From: Ruegeria sediminis
Lineage (GTDB): Bacteria > Pseudomonadota > Alphaproteobacteria > Rhodobacterales > Rhodobacteraceae
Reading direction: 5' to 3'
DNA: 64,000 bases
Assembly: GCF_005938215.1 (NCBI RefSeq)
Contig: NZ_VCPD01000001.1
Location: forward strand, 124,001-188,000
Made by a program: the position numbers and the translations under genes
Shown: piece after piece, positions 25,633-34,580 of the stretch
Position numbering within the stretch: the first letter of the stretch is position 1
How the letters are laid out: every line of letters begins with the position of its first letter
The notes under the pieces: generated by a model
Databases searched by the model: none
Told to the model about the DNA's origin: nothing
What the model saw: only the letters and a program-made list of their open reading frames with translations

Positions 25633-27252
25633 ATGCAGGACACGATGCCTCGCGCTGCGGACCTTCTGGCGCGGCGCCTCTACGAGGCGGGGTGCCGCCA
25701 TGCCTTCGGAATGCCGGGCGGCGAAGTTCTGACGCTGGTCGATGCGCTCGAACAGGCGGGCATCGCCTTTCACCTTGCAAAGCACGAAAACGCGGCCGGT
25801 TTCATGGCCGAGGGCGTTCATCACCGCGACGGGGCGCCCGCCATACTGGTGGCGACGCTGGGCCCGGGCGCGATGAACGGGATCAACGTGGTCGCCAACG
25901 CCTTTCAGGACCGGGTGCCGATGATCGTGCTGACCGGCTGCGTCGATGCGGACGAGGCGTTGACCTACACGCATCAGGTTATGGATCACGCGCAAGTCTA
26001 TCGTTCGATCACCAAGGGCACGTTCCGGCTGACGCCTGACGGCGCGGACGTCATTGCCGACAAGGCGGTCTCGCTTGCGACGCAGCCACGTCCCGGCCCG
26101 GTGCATGTCGATGTTCCGATCTCGGTCGCGGACACGCGCGTCGCGGCACCGAAGCCGCGCCGATTGGTCCCTGCCGCCCCGAACGCCCCCCAGGGCGCGG
26201 GTCTTGAACTGGCGCGCCGCTGGTTGGCCGAGGCCGAGCGGCCCTTCGCCATAGTCGGGCTGGATGTGCTGTACGACGGATCGACGTCAGTCCTGCGCGC
26301 CTTCCTGGACCATTTCGGCATTCCGTTCGTGACGACCTACAAGGCCAAGGGCGTCGTCCCCGAGGATCATCCGCTTTGCCTCGGCGGAGCCGGGTTGTCG
26401 CCATTGGCCGACAAGCACCTGCTGCCGCTGGTGGAAAAAGCGGACCTCATCCTCTGCCTCGGCTACGACCCGATCGAGATGCGTACCGGTTGGCGCGAGG
26501 TTTGGGACCCGGACCGCCAGCGCGTCATCGACATCGCGGCGGTGGCAAACAATCACTACATGCACCAGGCCGGACTGAACTTCGTTTCCGACACCGGCGC
26601 GACACTCGAGGCGCTAGCCAAAGGCATTCTGGCGCGGGAGACCTGGAAAGGGGGCGAACCGCAAACGGTGAAAGATGCGCTGTCGCGGGCCTTTCCATCC
26701 GACGACGATTGGGGGCCTGCAGCGGTGATCGCCGAGACGCGCAAGGCGATGCCCGCGAACACGTTGGCAACGGCGGATAGCGGCGCACACCGCATCCTCC
26801 TATCGCAAATGTGGCAATGTTCCGAACCGCGCGGGCTGATCCAGTCAACGGCGCTCTGCACGATGGGTTGCGCGGTGCCGATGGCGATCGGGCTGAAGCT
26901 GGCCGAACCCGACCGCCCGGTGATCAGCTTTTCCGGCGATGCAGGGTTCCTCATGGTGGCGGGCGAGCTGTCGACCGCCGGCGAGATGGGCGGCAACCCG
27001 ATCTTTCTGGTCTTCGTCGATGCCAGCCTCGCGCTCATCGAACTGAAACAACGCGGGCGGCAAATGGCGAACAAGGGTGTCGACTTCGGCCGCCACGACT
27101 TTGCCGCTATAGCCCGTGCCTTTGGTGGCCACGGGCACACGGTCCGCAACCGTACCGAATTGCACGCGGCGCTGCAGGAGGCGATGCAGGCCGACACCTT
27201 CACCGTGATCGCCGCCGAGATTGAACGAGGAGGCTATGATGGCCGCATCTGA
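25633..27252 (+). CDS. Thiamine diphosphate-dependent enzyme (acetolactate synthase-like)
   Basis: A 539-residue member of the acetolactate synthase/benzoylformate decarboxylase superfamily with the three usual domains. The activating Glu is in KHENAAGF (Glu52). The ThDP-Mg motif near 434-466 reads GDAGFLM ... VFVDASLA: the first Asp is kept, but the usual Asn-Asn is Val-Asp, a conservative ligand change that I associate with one uncharacterised ThDP subgroup. It lacks a regulatory ilvH neighbour, so true acetolactate synthase is unlikely. It overlaps the CoA-transferase by 17 bases, which suggests decarboxylation of an acyl-CoA or 2-oxo acid linked to CoA transfer. Substrate unknown. Confidence 0.88.
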   Translation: MQDTMPRAADLLARRLYEAGCRHAFGMPGGEVLTLVDALEQAGIAFHLAKHENAAGFMAEGVHHRDGAPAILVATLGPGAMNGINVVANAFQDRVPMIVLTGCVDADEALTYTHQVMDHAQVYRSITKGTFRLTPDGADVIADKAVSLATQPRPGPVHVDVPISVADTRVAAPKPRRLVPAAPNAPQGAGLELARRWLAEAERPFAIVGLDVLYDGSTSVLRAFLDHFGIPFVTTYKAKGVVPEDHPLCLGGAGLSPLADKHLLPLVEKADLILCLGYDPIEMRTGWREVWDPDRQRVIDIAAVANNHYMHQAGLNFVSDTGATLEALAKGILARETWKGGEPQTVKDALSRAFPSDDDWGPAAVIAETRKAMPANTLATADSGAHRILLSQMWQCSEPRGLIQSTALCTMGCAVPMAIGLKLAEPDRPVISFSGDAGFLMVAGELSTAGEMGGNPIFLVFVDASLALIELKQRGRQMANKGVDFGRHDFAAIARAFGGHGHTVRNRTELHAALQEAMQADTFTVIAAEIERGGYDGRI

Positions 27253-28423
27253 AGGACCACTGAAAGGCGTCAAGGTTCTGGACCTGACCCGCATCCTTGC
27301 CGGACCGACGTGCACGCAGTTGCTGGGCGATCTGGGAGCCAGCGTGATCAAGATCGAAAACCCGGCGACCGGCGGCGATGACACGCGCCAATGGGGTCCG
27401 CCCTATGTCAGGGATGCCGACGGCAACCGCTCGGACCTCAGCGCCTATTTCATGGCGGCGAACCGGAACAAGCGATCGGTGGCCGTGGACATCGCGTCGC
27501 CCGAGGGGCAGGCGACGATCCGGGCGCTGGCGGCGCAGGCGGATATCCTTGTCGAGAATTTCAAGCCTGGAGGGCTGTCAAAATACGGTCTCGACTACGA
27601 GACCCTGTCGCGTGACCTGCCGCAACTCGTCTATTGCTCGGTATCCGGTTACGGGCAGACCGGGCCAAATGCGTCCAAGCCGGGTTACGACCTGATGGCG
27701 CAGGGTTACGGCGGGATCATGTCCTTGACGGGCGAGCCGGACGGCGCGCCGATGAAGGTGGGCGTGGGCGTCGCCGACGTCATGTGCGGGATGTATGCAG
27801 CGGTCGGCATTCTGGCGGCGCTGCGCCACAGGGATCTGACGGGCGACGGCCAGCAAATCGACGTTTCACTGGTGGACACGCAGGTGGCCTGGCTGATCAA
27901 CGAGGGCGTGAACTACCTGACTTCGGGACAGGTTCCGCAGCGGCGCGGAAACGGGCATCCGAATATCGTGCCCTATGACGTCTATCAGACCTCAGATGGT
28001 CACGTCATCCTGGCGGTCGGCAACGACAGTCAGTTTCGGCGGCTGTGCGGGTTTCTCGGCCTGGACGAAGTGCCCGGAGATCCCCGTTTCACGACCAACC
28101 CGGCCCGGCTGGAAAACCGCGACGCGCTCAACGCCATGCTGCGGCCGGCTTTGCAGGCAAGACAGATGCGGGACGTGATCGCGGGCCTCGAGGCGCTGAA
28201 AGTGCCGGTCGGGCCGGTACAGACGCTGGACCAGGTATTCGACACGGATCAGGTGGCGGCGCGCCAGATGCAAATTTCGATGCAAGCCGCCCCGGGACAG
28301 GTGCAGCTGATCGGAAATCCGCTGAAATTCACGCGCACTCCGGTCACCTATCGCCATGCGCCGCCCACCTTTGGCGCCGATACCGAAACCGTTCTGAGCG
28401 CGGAAGATCCCTTCGAGGAATGA
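27236..28423 (+). CDS. CaiB/BaiF family (class III) CoA-transferase
   Basis: A 395-residue class III CoA-transferase, which moves CoA between carboxylic acids through an aspartyl anhydride. The start GVKVLDLTRILAGPTCTQLL and the catalytic Asp in VADVMCGMYAAVG (Asp181) are conserved. The ATG at 27236 (or the adjacent one at 27239) follows AGGAGG; a TTG at 27221 is also open but has no better signal. It overlaps the ThDP enzyme. The pair recalls the frc/oxc (formyl-CoA transferase/oxalyl-CoA decarboxylase) organisation, but the ThDP partner is not a clear Oxc, so the substrate is left open. Confidence 0.92.
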   Translation: MMAASEGPLKGVKVLDLTRILAGPTCTQLLGDLGASVIKIENPATGGDDTRQWGPPYVRDADGNRSDLSAYFMAANRNKRSVAVDIASPEGQATIRALAAQADILVENFKPGGLSKYGLDYETLSRDLPQLVYCSVSGYGQTGPNASKPGYDLMAQGYGGIMSLTGEPDGAPMKVGVGVADVMCGMYAAVGILAALRHRDLTGDGQQIDVSLVDTQVAWLINEGVNYLTSGQVPQRRGNGHPNIVPYDVYQTSDGHVILAVGNDSQFRRLCGFLGLDEVPGDPRFTTNPARLENRDALNAMLRPALQARQMRDVIAGLEALKVPVGPVQTLDQVFDTDQVAARQMQISMQAAPGQVQLIGNPLKFTRTPVTYRHAPPTFGADTETVLSAEDPFEE

Positions 28424-28431
28424 AACACCGG

Positions 28432-28449
28432 CTCCCCGCAAGCGGGGAG
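28432..28449 (+). terminator. Hairpin after the CoA-transferase
   Basis: CTCCCCGC and GCGGGGAG form an eight-base inverted repeat with a two-base centre nine bases past the stop. No T-run follows, so this is at best a Rho-type end or an mRNA 3' hairpin. Confidence 0.4.
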
Positions 28450-28603
28450 TCGCTGAAAAGTGCTTGTTAAACCGGCGGTTTTCTTCGCGTTCGTGCACAC
28501 GGGCTTTCACCAATTCGCGAGCGGCGTCGATCCCTGTGCGGCACTCCAATATGGTCTGCTATGGGAATGATAGCCTTAACACGCAGATGGATTGGACCTT
28601 GGC

Positions 28604-29971
28604 ATGAAGCAAGACGTTTTTGGACAGATGAACAGCCTGACCCGCGCGGACAGCATCGAGGCGTGGAATGGCGTTCTGCTGGGCTTCATGGCGCACGCGG
28701 CGGTTACCCCGCAGCATCTGGGGAAAGTCCTGGAACTGGAACCCGATTTTGCGCTGGGCCACGCCACCAAGGGGCTGTTCATGCTGCTGCTGGGCCGCCG
28801 AGAATTGCACCCGGTGGCGGCAGATGCATTGAAAACCGCCGATGCGGCGATGGCCAAACAGCCGGTTTCCCTCCGCGAGAGGCACTACGCCGAGGCTTTG
28901 CGTCACTGGCTTGCCGGCAACCCGAGCCTTGCCGTGCAGGAATTCGAGGCCGTTTTGCGGGACCATCCGCAGGATTCGCTGGCGATGAAACTCAGCCACG
29001 CCACGCGCTTTGTCCTGGGCGATTGCGCCGGTATGCGGCGTTCGATCGAGCGGGTGATCCCGGCTTATGAGCCGGACCACCCGGGCCGGGGCTACCTGCT
29101 GGGCTGCCACGCCTTCGCGCTGGAGGAGACGGGTGCCTACGAAAAGGCCGAGATCGCCGGGCGCCAGGCGCTCTGGATGGTGTCGGACGATGCCTGGGGC
29201 CTGCACGCGGTCGCGCATGTGCATGACATGACGGGAAACGCCAAACAGGGGCTCGACTGGCTCGCCGGACGCGAGGCCGCCTGGTCGCACTGCAACAACT
29301 TCCGCTATCACGTCTGGTGGCACAAGGCGCTGATGCATCTCGATCTTGGCCAGATCGACCAGGTTCTGGACCTGTACGATTCCGAGATCCGCAAGGACCG
29401 GACCGACGATTACCGCGACATCTCGAACGCGACCTCGCTGCTCATGCGTCTTCAGTTGGAGGGCGTGCATGTGGGCGACCGCTGGCAGGAATTGGCCGAT
29501 CTGAGCGCGGCGCGGACGGAGGATGGCTGCCTGATTTTCGCCGACCTACATTATTTGCTTGCATTGTGTGGGGAAAACAGATCAGAGGCGATTTCGAAAT
29601 TGATGCAGCGAATCCATAGAGATGCAAAGCTGTCCGACAATGACACGACCCGCCGCATGTCCGACCCCGGGGTCGAGGCCGCATTGGGCCTCGAAGCCTT
29701 CGGCGACGCCCAATACGGGCGCGCCTTTGACCACCTGTGCGCCGCGCGTGGTTCGTTGCAACGGGCCGGCGGTTCGCACGCGCAGCGCGACGTGTTCGAA
29801 CGTATCACGATCGACGCGGGGCTTCGCGCGGGCAGGCTGGATGCGGTCGAGCGGATACTGGACGACCGCCGCGCAAAACGCTCGGGAGAGGACAATTTCG
29901 CCCTCGCCCGCCGCGCCCTGATCGACGCGGCACGTGGCGGACAAGACGCAAAAAGCGTTCCCGCCGAATAA
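28604..29971 (+). CDS. TTC38-like tetratricopeptide repeat protein
   Basis: A 455-residue all-helical soluble protein related to the tetratricopeptide repeat protein 38 family. Typical TTC38 features are PGRGYLLGCHAFALEETGAY, WGLHAVAHVHDMTGNAKQGL, and the NNFRYHVWWHKALMHLDLG stretch rich in His and Trp. The ATG at 28604 was preferred over an in-frame TTG at 28592; the ATG at 28587 is out of frame. It lies ten bases before opgC but has no known link to glucan synthesis. Biochemical function of the family is unknown to me. Confidence 0.88.
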   Translation: MKQDVFGQMNSLTRADSIEAWNGVLLGFMAHAAVTPQHLGKVLELEPDFALGHATKGLFMLLLGRRELHPVAADALKTADAAMAKQPVSLRERHYAEALRHWLAGNPSLAVQEFEAVLRDHPQDSLAMKLSHATRFVLGDCAGMRRSIERVIPAYEPDHPGRGYLLGCHAFALEETGAYEKAEIAGRQALWMVSDDAWGLHAVAHVHDMTGNAKQGLDWLAGREAAWSHCNNFRYHVWWHKALMHLDLGQIDQVLDLYDSEIRKDRTDDYRDISNATSLLMRLQLEGVHVGDRWQELADLSAARTEDGCLIFADLHYLLALCGENRSEAISKLMQRIHRDAKLSDNDTTRRMSDPGVEAALGLEAFGDAQYGRAFDHLCAARGSLQRAGGSHAQRDVFERITIDAGLRAGRLDAVERILDDRRAKRSGEDNFALARRALIDAARGGQDAKSVPAE

Positions 29972-29980
29972 CTTAGGACA

Positions 29981-31216
29981 ATGAAGGACAAAGAACGCAT
30001 GGCGACGATTTCGCCCGCTACTGATTTTGCTCCGGTCGCGGCCCGTTCCGCGAGCCCTGCCCGCACGCGCGACCCGCGGCTGGATTTCTATCGCGGCATC
30101 GCGATGTTCATCATCCTTGTCGCCCACATTCCGAACAACCCCTGGGCGAACTGGATTCCGGCCCGTTTCGGTTTTTCCGACGCCGCGGAAATCTTCGTCT
30201 TCTGTTCCGGCATGGCCTCGGCCATCGCCTTTGGCGGCGCGTTCGAACGGGCAGGCTGGTGGATGGGCACCGCGCGCGTGGTATTTCGCATCTGGCAGGT
30301 GTACTGGGCGCATATCTGTCTGTTCCTGTTCGTCGCCATGTCCCTTGCCGCCATCGATCTGACGGGGCGGTATGACGGGAGTTATGTCGAGGCGCTGAAC
30401 CTTCAGCATTTCTTCAACGATCCGATGCCGCAGCTCGTGGGGCTGTTCACCCTCACGTATGTGCCGAACTATTTCGACATCCTGCCGATGTACCTGGTGG
30501 TTCTGGCCCTCATGCCGCTGATGATGGCCCTGTCGCGGATCGGTTTCTGGGCCGCCGCGGCCGCTTCGGTCGGCATCTGGCTGGTGGCGCAGACCGGCGT
30601 ACTGGCCCTTCCTGCCGAGCCCTGGTCCGATAGGCAGTGGTTCTTCAACCCGTTCGCATGGCAGTTGCTGTTCTTCACCGGTTTCGCCTTCATGCGCGGC
30701 TGGATCCCGGCGCCGCCGGTATCCAGGACGCTGATCTGGACCTGTGCGCTGTTCCTGGTGCTCTCCGCCCCGTTCGGATCCTGGAAAGTCCTGACATGGG
30801 TCGACGCCTGGAACAGCAATGTCGCGGAAGCGATCTTCAAGACCTGGCCTTTCAGCGCGGATATGCGGGACAAGACCGAGTTCGGCCTGCTGCGCTACAT
30901 GCACTTCCTGTCGCTCGCCTATCTGGGCTGGGTCGTGGCTGGTGAAAAGGGCTCGCGCCTCGTCAGCGAAGGTGAGGGCGTCGGCTCGCAGATCTGGAGC
31001 TTCGTGCTGGCCGTGATCACCAAGGTCGGCCAGCAATCTCTGGCAGTGTTCGTATTTTCCATGGCGGCCGCGCAACTTATCGGCTTTGCCATGGACCAGA
31101 CAGGGCGGAATCCCGCCAATGTACTCCTCTTCAACCTGGTCGGGTTTGCCTTGATCACCGCGGTTGCTTATCTAGCCGGGTGGTTCAAGTCGCATCCGTG
31201 GAAGTCCAAGAAATGA
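29981..31216 (+). CDS. opgC: OpgC family membrane acyltransferase
   Basis: A 411-residue integral membrane protein of the OpgC family, which transfers succinyl groups to osmoregulated periplasmic glucans. It has a cytoplasmic N-terminus, RDPRLDFYRGIAMFIILVAHI at about 30-50 (the conserved Arg/Asp/Phe start of the acyltransferase region), and about ten transmembrane helices. Its stop overlaps the opgG start (ATGA at 31213-31216). A second in-frame ATG lies at 29999; the first was kept on RBS-like AGGACA. The opgC-opgG-opgH order makes the role well supported. Confidence 0.9.
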   Translation: MKDKERMATISPATDFAPVAARSASPARTRDPRLDFYRGIAMFIILVAHIPNNPWANWIPARFGFSDAAEIFVFCSGMASAIAFGGAFERAGWWMGTARVVFRIWQVYWAHICLFLFVAMSLAAIDLTGRYDGSYVEALNLQHFFNDPMPQLVGLFTLTYVPNYFDILPMYLVVLALMPLMMALSRIGFWAAAAASVGIWLVAQTGVLALPAEPWSDRQWFFNPFAWQLLFFTGFAFMRGWIPAPPVSRTLIWTCALFLVLSAPFGSWKVLTWVDAWNSNVAEAIFKTWPFSADMRDKTEFGLLRYMHFLSLAYLGWVVAGEKGSRLVSEGEGVGSQIWSFVLAVITKVGQQSLAVFVFSMAAAQLIGFAMDQTGRNPANVLLFNLVGFALITAVAYLAGWFKSHPWKSKK

Positions 31217-32712
31217 ACCTTACACGCCGCGCCTTTCTTGCCTCAACTTCAGCCATCGCGCTGGTTCCCGCCGCCTATGCGACGGATGGGGGTACGCCCT
31301 TCGATCGCGAACACGTCATCGCCGAGGCCCGCGATCTCGCAAGCCGCGACTATGCCGAGCGCCCGACCATTCCGCAGGAGTGGCGCGACCTGACCTACGA
31401 GCAGTACCGCTCCATCCGGTTCCGGATTGAAAAAGGATACTGGTACGGGACCGAGACGCCCTTCAGCGTCGATTTCTTTCCCCCCGGCCTCTATTTCCCG
31501 CGCGCGGTCAAGGTCTTCGCGGTCGAGAACGGCATGGCCAACCCGGTCGCGTTCGATCTGTCGATGTTCGACAAGTCTGCCGACGTGCCCCCCCTGCCGG
31601 TGGACGAAACTCTTGGCTTTTCCGGGCTGCGGCTGCGCACCGAGATGCACCGCCCCGGCCTGACGGACGAATTCTGCGTGTTCCAGGGCGCCAGCTATTT
31701 CCGTGCCATCGGTCTGAACGAGGTCTACGGCCTGTCCGCCCGTGGCCTGGCGCTGAAGACCGGCGACCCGGATGGCGAGGAGTTCCCCGAGTTCATCCGC
31801 TTCTGGCTGGAGCGCCCCGCGCCCGGCCAGCGCAACATGATCGTTCACGCACTGATGGACAGCCCCAGCGTCACCGGCGCCTACCGGTTCGACATCACGC
31901 CCGGCGCGGATTGCGTGATGGAGGTCGAGGCCACGCTGTTCCCGCGACAGGATCTTGACCATGTGGGCGTCGGCCCGCTGACCTCGATGTTCCTCTACGA
32001 CCGTACCAACCGCCACCGGTTCGACGATTTCCGCCCGGCCGTGCATGACAGCGATGGCCTGATGATCACCAACGGCTCGGGAGAGGTAATCTGGCGTCCA
32101 TTGGCCAACCCGAAACAGCTGCAGATCTCGTCATTCGTGGATTCTAACCCGCGCGGTTTCGGTCTGATGCAGCGGTCGCGGGAGTTCTCGGATTTCGCCG
32201 ATCTCGAGGCGTCCTATCACAAGCGCCCCTGCCTGTGGGTCGAACCCAAAGGAGACTGGGGCAACGGAACTGTCGCACTGGTGGAAATCCCCGCGGATCA
32301 GGAGATCTACGACAACATCGTCGCTTATTGGCGTCCGTTGGAACCTTATGCCGAAGGCAGCCGGGTAGACCTGTCCTATCGTCTGACCTGGGGCGAGGAG
32401 CCTGCGCGCACGGCCATGCCCCGTGTCATCGAAACGGCCATGGGCAAGAAGACCTTCGGCACCGGGCGCGAGGTCGTGATCGACTTTGAAGCAAGCGAGT
32501 TGTTCGACGAACCGGACGCGCTGACCATCGTGACGCAATCGCCGCATGTGGAGATTTCGCCCGGTGTGCTGCAGCACAACCCCGACACCGGCGGTCTGCG
32601 CCTTGCCTTTTCCTTCGACCCCGGCGAGCGGGACCATGTCGAGCTTCGCGCCCAGTTGCGCAAGGGCGATCTGCCCGCGTCCGAAGTCTGGCTCTACCGG
32701 TGGACCGCATGA
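31213..32712 (+). CDS. opgG: Periplasmic glucan biosynthesis protein (OpgG/OpgD family)
   Basis: A 499-residue periplasmic protein needed to build the branched osmoregulated glucan backbone. The N-terminus MNLTRRAFLASTSAIALVPA carries a twin-arginine motif (RRAFLA), so Tat export is likely, as for E. coli OpgD. The beta-sandwich domain follows, with SRDYAERPTIPQEWRDLTYE, YRSIRFR and FFPPGLYFPR typical of the family. Whether it is functionally OpgG or OpgD cannot be told, but it is the only copy here. It overlaps opgC and opgH by four bases at each end. Confidence 0.93.
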   Translation: MNLTRRAFLASTSAIALVPAAYATDGGTPFDREHVIAEARDLASRDYAERPTIPQEWRDLTYEQYRSIRFRIEKGYWYGTETPFSVDFFPPGLYFPRAVKVFAVENGMANPVAFDLSMFDKSADVPPLPVDETLGFSGLRLRTEMHRPGLTDEFCVFQGASYFRAIGLNEVYGLSARGLALKTGDPDGEEFPEFIRFWLERPAPGQRNMIVHALMDSPSVTGAYRFDITPGADCVMEVEATLFPRQDLDHVGVGPLTSMFLYDRTNRHRFDDFRPAVHDSDGLMITNGSGEVIWRPLANPKQLQISSFVDSNPRGFGLMQRSREFSDFADLEASYHKRPCLWVEPKGDWGNGTVALVEIPADQEIYDNIVAYWRPLEPYAEGSRVDLSYRLTWGEEPARTAMPRVIETAMGKKTFGTGREVVIDFEASELFDEPDALTIVTQSPHVEISPGVLQHNPDTGGLRLAFSFDPGERDHVELRAQLRKGDLPASEVWLYRWTA

Positions 32713-34580
32713 CCCGCGACCTGCACATCATGCCGCCCGAGGCGCCGCTGCCGATGCCCGAACAGGACTTCGGCCGCGCATTCCGGGACGATCGCGCACC
32801 GAAAGACCAGCCGGTCCGGTCCGTGGGGCTATGGCGCGCCCTCGCCTTCTCGCCCGCCATGGCGGCGACACTGGGTCTGCTCTGGGTGATGCAGGATTGG
32901 TTCTCGGGAGAGGGTTTCAGCATCATCGAGGCTGTTCTTCTGGCCCTGATCGCGTTCAACTTCTTCTGGATTGCCTTCACCGTCAGCACCGTTCTGCTGG
33001 GCATGATCTCGCTTTCGCGGCAGGACAAACCCGAACGTCAAGTCCGCCCGCAACCGCTGCGCGTGGCGCTGGTGATGCCGGTCTACAACGAAGTGCCATG
33101 GTTTGTTCTGGGCAATGCCCGGTCGATGCTCGAAGAACTGCGCGCGCGCGGCGGACAGCATCATTATGCCATGTTCATCCTCTCGGATACCCGCGACGAT
33201 ACGATCGCTGCGCAGGAACAATCCAGCATCGAGGCGCTGCGCACGACGCTGGCGCCCGGGCTGGAACTCTACTACCGCCGCCGGGAGCAGAATACCGACC
33301 GCAAGGTGGGCAACATCGCCGACTGGGTGAGCCGCTGGGGCGGCGCCTGGGACGCGATGCTGGTTCTGGACGCCGACAGCCTGATGACCGGTCGCGCCAT
33401 CGCCCGGCTCACCGATGCGCTGGCCCGCGATCCGGGAGCTGGCCTGATCCAGAGTTTTCCGCAACTGATCGGCGCCCAATCCGTTTTTGCCCGGATGCAG
33501 CAATTCGCCAACGGCGTCTACGGCGTCGCCTTTGCCGAAGGACTTTCGCGTTGGTGCGGTCAGGAAGGCAACTATTGGGGTCACAACGCCATCATCCGCA
33601 CCGCGGCCTTCGCCAGCTGCGCCGGCCTGCCCAAGCTGCGCTCGCTGACCGGCGGCGAGAAACTGATCATGAGCCATGATTTCGTCGAGGCCGGCCTGCT
33701 GCGCCGCGCCGGCTGGTCCGTGCGTTTCCTGCCACGCATCCGCGGCTCGTACGAAGAGACACCGCCCACCCTGATCGACCATATCCTGCGCGATCGGCGC
33801 TGGTGCCAGGGCAACCTGCAGCATCTGAAACTGCTGGGTTCCCGCGGGTTCCGCTCGATCTCGCGTTTCCACATGTTCCACGGGGCGGTGGGCTACCTGA
33901 TGTCACCGCTGTGGTTCGCGCTTCTGGTGATGTGGGCGCTGATCGGCCAAGGCAAGGACGCTTCGGTGCTGCATTACTTCAGCCCGGACAACCCGCTTTT
34001 CCCGCAATGGCCCCAGATGTCGGAAGGCCGGCATGTCCTGGTCATTCTGGTGATGTATGCCATGCTGTTGGCGCCCAAGCTGTTGGGCATTGCCGCCCTG
34101 CCGCTGAGCGGCGCGCGATATGCGGATTTCGGCGGCGGCCTGCGGTTCGCCCTGTCTTTCCTGTCCGAAGTGATCCTGTCGGTCCTCTACGCGCCCATCC
34201 TGATGGTGCAGCAGATGATCGCGGTGTTTCGCACCGCTTTGGGCCTGCAAAAGGGCTGGTCCCCACAGGCCCGCGACGGCGGCCGCTACAGCCTGACGAC
34301 GCTGCTGATCTGCCATGCGCTTGAAACCGTCAGCGGGCTCGCCCTCAGCGCCGGGATTCTCGCGGGGCTGGTTTCCGTCTGGCTGGCGCCGATTGCGGTG
34401 AGCCTGGCGCTCGCCGTGCCGCTCTCCGCGCTCAGCGGTGTGTCGGCAGGCATGGCGCGCAGGCTTCTGGGCATGCGGGAGGAATACCGCGAACCCGCGA
34501 TCACCCGCGCGGCGCGGCGTTATCGCGACGAGCTTCGGGCGCTGGTCGAAGGCAAGGGCACCATGACCCCTGCCGAGTGA
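32709..34580 (+). CDS. opgH: Glucans biosynthesis glucosyltransferase OpgH
   Basis: A 623-residue inner-membrane GT2 glycosyltransferase that polymerises UDP-glucose into the linear beta-glucan backbone. The catalytic core shows the D,D,D,QxxRW pattern: RDDTIAAQ, VLDADSLMTG (about 219-228) and DRRWCQGNLQHLK (about 360-372). Two N-terminal and about six C-terminal transmembrane helices flank it. The ATG at 32709 overlaps the opgG stop. It is the final gene of opgCGH; the next gene, on the minus strand, begins its stop codon at the following base. Confidence 0.95.
   Translation: MTRDLHIMPPEAPLPMPEQDFGRAFRDDRAPKDQPVRSVGLWRALAFSPAMAATLGLLWVMQDWFSGEGFSIIEAVLLALIAFNFFWIAFTVSTVLLGMISLSRQDKPERQVRPQPLRVALVMPVYNEVPWFVLGNARSMLEELRARGGQHHYAMFILSDTRDDTIAAQEQSSIEALRTTLAPGLELYYRRREQNTDRKVGNIADWVSRWGGAWDAMLVLDADSLMTGRAIARLTDALARDPGAGLIQSFPQLIGAQSVFARMQQFANGVYGVAFAEGLSRWCGQEGNYWGHNAIIRTAAFASCAGLPKLRSLTGGEKLIMSHDFVEAGLLRRAGWSVRFLPRIRGSYEETPPTLIDHILRDRRWCQGNLQHLKLLGSRGFRSISRFHMFHGAVGYLMSPLWFALLVMWALIGQGKDASVLHYFSPDNPLFPQWPQMSEGRHVLVILVMYAMLLAPKLLGIAALPLSGARYADFGGGLRFALSFLSEVILSVLYAPILMVQQMIAVFRTALGLQKGWSPQARDGGRYSLTTLLICHALETVSGLALSAGILAGLVSVWLAPIAVSLALAVPLSALSGVSAGMARRLLGMREEYREPAITRAARRYRDELRALVEGKGTMTPAE

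Noticed and set aside
25633..27252. ilvB (acetolactate synthase)
   Set aside because: No ilvH partner, an altered ThDP-Mg motif, and coupling to a CoA-transferase argue against branched-chain amino acid synthesis.
29582..31075. 497-residue minus-strand frame opposite opgC
   Set aside because: Composition is typical of antisense shadow and it crosses two well-supported plus-strand genes.
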